Source: Crocodylus rhombifer
Taxonomy: Eukaryota; Chordata; Crocodylia; Crocodylidae
DNA length: 64,000 nt
Assembly (NCBI GenBank): GCA_038503035.1
Contig: JAVSML010024002.1
Span: 1,349,794 to 1,413,793, forward strand
Direction: 5' to 3'
The notes under the pieces are model-generated. The model was given only the letters and a program-made list of their open reading frames with translations. It was not told the DNA's origin and did no database searches. Position 1 is the stretch's first letter; the number at the start of each line of letters is the position of its first letter. Shown here one piece after another: positions 58,812-64,000 of this stretch. A program made the translations under genes and the position numbers.

Positions 58812-59009
58812 AGATATGCGTCCAGACATTCAAAAAGCCAGAGGCAGAATTGATCTAAGTTACACGGTTTTCTGTAAGTGGCCCAGTTTAGATAGGTAGC
58901 AAACCGAACACATGTTCACCCCTTGATGTGCCAAACTTCTCTTCTATTAAGGGTATAGACCAGTTTCCGATTACTTCCACCAATAAAAGTGTAATGTCTG
59001 TACCTAGCC
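58812..59009. mobile_element. MITE with 'ggctaggtacagac' ends, uninterrupted copy
   Basis: It begins ..cgtccagacattcaaaaagc and ends aaaagtgtaatgtctgtacc tagcc, with internal gttttctgtaagtggcccag. It aligns with the outer element at 54921-55714 and with the inverse copy at 63716-63918. Confidence 0.65.
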
Positions 59010-60294
59010 TTAAATGCCTTGGGTATCTCAACCTCCCCTTTTATTTGAAAATGTGTTTGAAAATCTCAACCTCCCCCTTTATTTTAACATGTAATTTGTT
59101 GTTCTCCTGCCGTCTCATTCCCAGATTTTTTTTAAAAAGGGACAATAATGAATATTGTTTCAAGGGAAAAAAAAGTCCTCCCCTTATCTAAGCAGTTAAA
59201 TCTTCTCAGGGTTAGTCACTGTCCTTGACATATAACTTCGCTCAAGGGAAGTAATTAAAACTTGAGATCTAGTGGTTTGATAAAGTTTCAGTTTCAAGGA
59301 GGAAGCAGTAGATTTTTGAAAGTCTGTAGCTCTCTGTCTTGCAAAAATCCTTCAGAAATAATAAGTAGCCTCACCTAGGATATTTTTCTTATTACTTTTC
59401 AAACATAGGCAATTGTAGTGCTTTACCCAATAACCATCCATGTCCATTTCTACATTTAGACCAGACATGACTCATAAAAGAAAGCAAGAAAACATAGTCC
59501 AGAGTGTGCCTAGTTTCACTGCTTTTAGAAGCCCCTAATGATTGCAGGTGACGAGATGCCCTGGGGACATGTAATTTTTTAAACAAGAAAGAAGCACGCA
59601 CCTTGCTCCAACTTGCACCTTCCAAATGAAAAGAAAAGAAATCACGTGCCTAAAAGGCCAGTGTATAAATTGGTGCCTGGAGCAACTTTAATTTGTGGCA
59701 GGGCTGCTGGAATGACTTGACTATTTACTTTAATATTCAGTAAAGAAAGAAGATGATGACAAGCCAGTATTACATGGTGCATACGGTATGCAACCACACA
59801 GAGTCAGCAGGGTCTAGTCTTTCACATTCTTTTTTTTCACTTGGTCCTGAACAAATATGATCTTATTTCTCTTGGCTCTGCTTTAATGTCTTTAAAACAT
59901 TGTTGTTCTCATAGGCATACTCAGTGCCTAACTGGTTTTTGCTCTGTCATATATTCTTCTTTATAGATCAGAATCCCTGAGCATCTTGTTGGTTGATTGT
60001 GTTTCAGGGTTCAGTTAGACCCATGGATTTATCAACACTTTGCAAGAAGTCCTGGGCAGGACCTAGAAATAACATTCCAGGTCCTTGTATTTTAACTACA
60101 ATACTATCCTTGCCTGTCAGCCATGTTATTATCTTCCTGTGTTACTAATTAAATCACCGTTAGCTTTTTTTACTATAAAAGTTCCCTAGGTACTTTACAA
60201 AATGTTGGCCAGATTCATGCTGGTTTGCCCAGTCTTTAGGTCTAAAGCAGAAATGTAAAGCAGGAAGCACAACTTTTACCTTTAGGGTAAAAAG

Positions 60295-61200
60295 CTGGAT
60301 AAAAAGCACCCTGTTCAAATTCTCAGATGACACTAAGATGTGGGGGTAAGTGGGCACACTAAAAGGGAGGAATAAGCTATAATCAGACCTAGTCAGGATA
60401 CAGGGGTGGGCGGATAAGAACAGGATGGGATTCAACACTGAGAAGTGCGAAGTGATGCACCTGGGGAGGAACAACCGGCACCATACGTACAGGCTGGGGA
60501 ACTCCCTTCTTGTCAGTGCAGAGGCAGGAAAGGATCTTGGAGTCATCATTGATGCTGAGAAGAACATGGACCGGCAGTGTGGGGACGCGGTCAGGAAGGC
60601 CAACCGCACCTTGTCCTGCATCCACAGATGCATCTCGAGCAGGTCCAGGGAGGTGATCCTCCCCCTCTATGCGGCACTGGTCAGGCCGCAGCTGGAGTAC
60701 TGCATCCAGTTCTGGGCGCCGCACTTCAGGAGGGATGTCGACAGCATGGAGAGGGGCCAGAGGAGGCCACTCGCATGATCAAGGGGCAGCAGGGCAGGTC
60801 CTACAAGGAGAGGCTACGGGACCTGAACCTGTTCAGCCTCCAAAAGAGAAGGCTGAGGGGGGATCTAGTGGCCTGTTACAAACTACTCAGAGGGGACCAG
60901 CAGGTATTGGGGGAGTCCCTGTTCCCCCGAGCACTACCAGGAGTGACTAGAAATAACGGTCACAAGCTGGCAGAGGGTAGATTCAGACTAGAAATCAGGA
61001 AGCGCTACTTCACGGTCAGGGTGACTAGGATCTGGAACCAACTTCCAAGCGAAGTGGTGCAGGCTCCTACCCTGGGGGTCTTTAAGAGAGGTTAGATGTA
61101 CACCTTGCTGGGGTCGTTTGACCCCAGTACTCTTTCCTGCCATGGCAGGGGTTGGACTCGATGATCTGCTCAGGTCCCTTCTGACCCTACCAACTATGAA
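60295..61200 (+). mobile_element. CR1 LINE, 3' 0.9 kb, relatively young
   Basis: It starts at the ORF2 region 'ttcaaattctcagatgacac' and runs to ggtcccttctgaccctacca and actatgaa. CpGs are well preserved and the coding frame is nearly intact, so this looks like the youngest CR1 in the window. Confidence 0.95.
60425..61095 (+). pseudogene. CR1 ORF2 C-terminal fragment, one frameshift
   Basis: Frame 60425-60778 gives EKCEVMHLGRNNRHHTYRLG, then LVRPQLEYCIQFWAPHFRRD. Near 60765 a frameshift moves the continuation (ATRMIKGQQGRSYKERLRDL, then KRRLRGDLVACYKLLRG and FRLEIRKRYFTVRVTRIWNQ) to the frame of 60577-61095. This is the region after the reverse transcriptase domain of CR1 ORF2. It has no promoter or N-terminus and is not active. 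Confidence 0.92.
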
Positions 61201-62976
61201 AATTAGCTGCATTTTCTACTACATCATTTTCTACTTAGCTGCATTTTCTAGTGCATCTATAGGATTTTTGAGCAAACTGGCATAGCCTCCGAAGTAAGTG
61301 GAATCATCCTGAGAGGGGATGGAGACAAACAGGGTGGAAGATGAACTGATCAAGCCACAAATGTGTTAGTGTGTTCTCTGATCCACTTGGAGCAGTCCCC
61401 GGAGTAGATGTGGGAAGGAGAGGACTCAAAAGTCGGTACAGACAAGCTGTCTAGGATATATGCTGCTTGAACGGAATTGCTTCATATAACAGAATACTTT
61501 ACAGAGAGCGCAGCTCTGTCTTCTCTTGCCCTTCCCTATAATGAAACCATCTCTAAAATACATCCTTTACCACTCCTCTTCTACTCTCCAACACTAAGTG
61601 TTTTTTTAAAAAAATAGAAATAAGTAATTTCTTAAAGATAAAAGAAAAGATTTAGGTGGAGGGAGTGTAATTTTCCAAGCTGGAATTTATTTAAGGAAGA
61701 TGTGAATATTCATTTCAATAAATGCCCTCAGATCTCTGATAGCTGTTAGACACCAGGGTCTCATTTTTAGTGTCTCATCTGAAAGAAACCTTTATATGTG
61801 TTGAAAGTATCTTCAATTTTCCTCTCTCTTCTAATAAAATTCAATAATGATTTAAAGAAGCAGTTTATCATTACAAAATGGTTTCAATATTTTTTTCCAA
61901 ACGGTGTTTCTTATTCCATCCACCTGCAAACAGTTTTCATTATTTTTTTAAGACCTGTTCATTAAAAGTAGCTATTGCTTCTCTGCTCTGAGTAAATGCC
62001 ATTTGGGAATATGATATGGCCAGGTCCTGAATAGTCTAAGCTATTACTTAGCCATCATCTCCCATCTATGTATTGCTAACAAAACATCATGCATGTGTGC
62101 AAGATGACGCACAGAAATGTAAGGAGGCCTCGTCCAGGAGTGCTGCCAGCATCTGTTTCAGGCCAGGAGAAAAAATGAAAGGCACCGTGGATTCCTAATG
62201 GAGCAGTCAAAAGAAAGATAATCAGCTGATTGTTAGAAGAAGACAATCAGGCTAACATTTTCCAAAGAGCTTCAACAAGTTAAACACCCCCAAAATTTGC
62301 TGATTTTCATTTGTTCCTTGACCAGGAACTTTTAAAAAGTGTTTAGGTCCTTACAGATGTTAAGGTGTCCTATGTCCAAGTGTAAGCAATGCGTTACCAA
62401 GATTGTGAAAGTTCCTTAAAATCCCAAAATGGGTGTTAATGAGATTTAAAGGGTTCTAGTTATCTGCATAAGGATAATTTCATTCCCTCCTGTCAATGGA
62501 CGGTAGGCTGCATTAGGATCTGGGCCTTATTGCTTGTCTTAACTTTCTTGGTTAAATTCAATGCAAAATTTGATGTTGATGCACACGAACTATCCAGTTT
62601 TCCTAGTAGTGTGACAGAATTATCTGCCTATCTGCAATCATAATTCACTGTAGCATACTTCTTACCCATGATAACAACTTGCACAGTTTAGCCTTGGTTT
62701 TGCTTTCATCCTCTGCTTTGTCAACATTTGCAACACCTCGAAACAAGTACTCTTCAGGAATTCAACAACTCTTCTTCCTTAAGCGCTAAAGACAAAAAAT
62801 ACAGAAAATACATTAAAATTATTTATTTTTAGCCGTTTTGGTAGGTAAAGAATTCTGGACTATACGCTTAAGATTCAGTGAACAATTTTGTTCCTTCAGT
62901 GCACCAAGGAAGATTGTTCCTTTCAAAAAGCTAACAATGAGGGGGGAAAAAACAAATTGCGTGCTTTAATAGTCAT
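61201..62976. other. intron sequence, nothing recognised
   Basis: AT-rich sequence; no supported feature. Confidence 0.5.
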
Positions 62977-63715
62977 TAGGGTTGTGTGAAACAGAACCGC
63001 TTCATTTTGACTTCTATTTTGCCATTTTGAAGGAACAGTGTTTCATTTTGTCATTTCGTTTCAGTTCGAAGTACTCTTCCATTTCATTTCGTCAAAACTG
63101 TTTTACTGTTTTGACACGGTTCGACGTTTTGCCCATAGGCTATAATGGGAAATCATGAAAATGCTTACAACTTTGTCATTTCATGACTGATTCAGATGAA
63201 AATTGCAGGGATGGTAGACCCATCTGAGGGCATGATGTCTGCCAAGCTTCAAGAAGATAGGTTTAGGGGTTTTTGGGAAACTGCACCTCAAACCTTTCAA
63301 TGCAAAACTCATACCACTTGCTGGCGGCGGCAGCCTGCTGTCATCCCACGTGCAGATCTGGGGGCCTGTGCCCCCTGGAAGGGCTGCAGGGCTATGCCAG
63401 ACTCTTCTCAGGGATTGCAGGCTCCTGGATCTGCATGCAGAAGGACAGCAGGCTGCCACCACTGGCTGGGGCCAGCGCCAGTGCCCGAGTCTGCCCAGCA
63501 CAGCCTGTGCCGAGTGCTGGAAAGAAGCCAGTGGTGGTGCTGGCCCCAGCCAGCAGCAAAAGCCTGTCATCCCACACAGAGATCCAGGGGCCTGTGCCCC
63601 CCAGGAGGGCTGCGGAGCTGTGCCAGACTCCTCCCAGGGGGCGTGGGCCCCCAGATTTGCATGTGGGATGACAGCAGGCTGCCACTGAGGCCACCAGCAG
63701 CACCAGGCTTCCCAT
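62977..63715. mobile_element. hAT-like element with foldback GC-rich core
   Basis: The left end tagggttgtgtgaaacagaa resembles the terminus of the element at 44484. It is followed by a T-rich 'ttcatttcgt' stretch. The core holds two head-to-tail units (about 63331-63450 and 63565-63685), each starting gcctg..tcatcccac. gtcatcccacgtgcagatct (63339) is inverted at 63655-63675. No matching right terminus is seen. Open frames on both strands here reflect the GC-rich repeat. Confidence 0.55.
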
Positions 63716-63918
63716 CTATACCCAGAACAGGACAGAAGTTCAGCACAGGGAGACTAGTTTAAGAATGGCAGAACCCAGTCTAAGATTTGCCCACCCCACT
63801 CCCAACCAAAGGGCGAACATGTATTTTGTTTGCTACTGATCTAAACTACACTGCTTACAGAAAACCACGTAACTTAGGTGGATTCGGCCTCAGGCTTTAT
63901 GAATGTTGGTACCTAGCC
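63716..63918. mobile_element. MITE with 'ggctaggtacagac'-like ends, inverse copy
   Basis: It ends ttggtacctagcc and contains cttacagaaaaccacgtaac, the inverse of the 58812-59009 copy. Its other end (63720-63780, acaggacagaagttcagcac) is like the 10269 MITE. Confidence 0.55.
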
Positions 63919-63964
63919 AATATGAAGTTGTTACATCATATGCTGGTGCAAACCAGGAAACCAT

Positions 63965-64000
63965 GGCTAAGTAAAAACTGTCAAAAAGCCAGAGGTGAAA
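63965..64000. mobile_element. start of another MITE copy, cut by the window edge
   Basis: ggctaagtaaaaactgtcaa then aaagccagaggtgaaa matches the left end of the 54921 and 58812 copies. Confidence 0.5.

Larger units (their letters stand above)
58328..64000 (+). other. SEMA3A: SEMA3A downstream intron (partial)
   Basis: It begins at the gtacgtg donor after the 94-bp exon and runs off the window. It contains a MITE (58.8 kb), a CR1 (60.3-61.2 kb), a hAT-like element (63.0-63.7 kb) and further MITEs at the edge. Between them (59010-60294 and 61201-62976) I see only unremarkable AT-rich sequence. Confidence 0.85.

Noticed and set aside
63196..63762. 188-codon + strand open frame
   Set aside because: It covers tandem and inverted GC-rich repeat units. 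Competing frames exist on both strands and there is no known family.

Overview
The window is vertebrate nuclear DNA: part of one gene, semaphorin 3A (SEMA3A), read on the + strand. Two exons are certain. The first (6592-6711, 120 bp) and second (58234-58327, 94 bp) translate without interruption into consecutive pieces of the N-terminal sema domain. They are bounded by AG/GT splice sites and are separated by a phase-0 intron of 51,522 bp. The rest is intron: 6.6 kb upstream, 51.5 kb between the exons, and 5.7 kb downstream. No other intact protein gene is visible, and the long open frames in GC-rich stretches are chance or lie in dead transposons.

The organism is most likely a crocodilian, with turtle as the second choice. 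The interspersed repeats are mainly CR1 LINEs (six loci), hAT and Harbinger DNA transposons and their MITEs, a MIR-like fragment, and dispersed repeats of the reptilian type ending in 'agactaacatgg' or 'taataaaagatatcac'. There are no Alu, L1 or B1-like sequences. The species is an inference from repeat content, not something the sequence states.

Layout. 1-6591: upstream intron with a GC-rich unclassified block (2.26-3.06 kb) and a 67-bp palindrome at 5.05 kb. 6592-6711: first SEMA3A exon, followed within 30 bp by an antisense block that looks like a decayed retrocopy. 8.9-11.8 kb: a palindromic 327-bp MITE, a second MITE and a GC-rich block. 15.2-15.8 kb: a CpG-retaining block with a tRNA-like head. 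20-23.4 kb: CR1, a TA microsatellite and a 1.4-kb element with terminal inverted repeats. 26.2-27.3 kb: a tandem-repeat element split by a tRNA-Lys(UUU)/CR1 chimera. 28.8-29.9 kb: a 1,012-bp hAT-type element with a perfect 8-bp target duplication. 34.6-37.0 kb: a CR1 interrupted by a relative of that element, with a 10-base assembly gap. 39.3-41.6 kb: an exact 108-bp duplication abutting a CR1. 44.5-45.1 kb: a foldback hAT MITE. 45.7-50.0 kb: a dead Harbinger transposon with recognisable Myb-like and DDE transposase remnants. 51.9-52.9 kb: second copy of the 327-bp MITE and a 233-bp hAT element holding a transposase motif. 54.9-57.3 kb: nested MITEs and the largest relative of the 1-kb hAT. 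58234-58327: second SEMA3A exon. 58.3-64 kb: downstream intron with a relatively young CR1 (60.3-61.2 kb) and more hAT/MITE copies.

The only functional product supported is the SEMA3A pre-mRNA. Everything else is intronic cargo. I do not see a new biological system. The most useful leads are the tRNA-Lys/CR1 chimera, the exact 108-bp duplication, the MITE families with defined ends, the two-ORF Harbinger relic and the CpG-retaining block.
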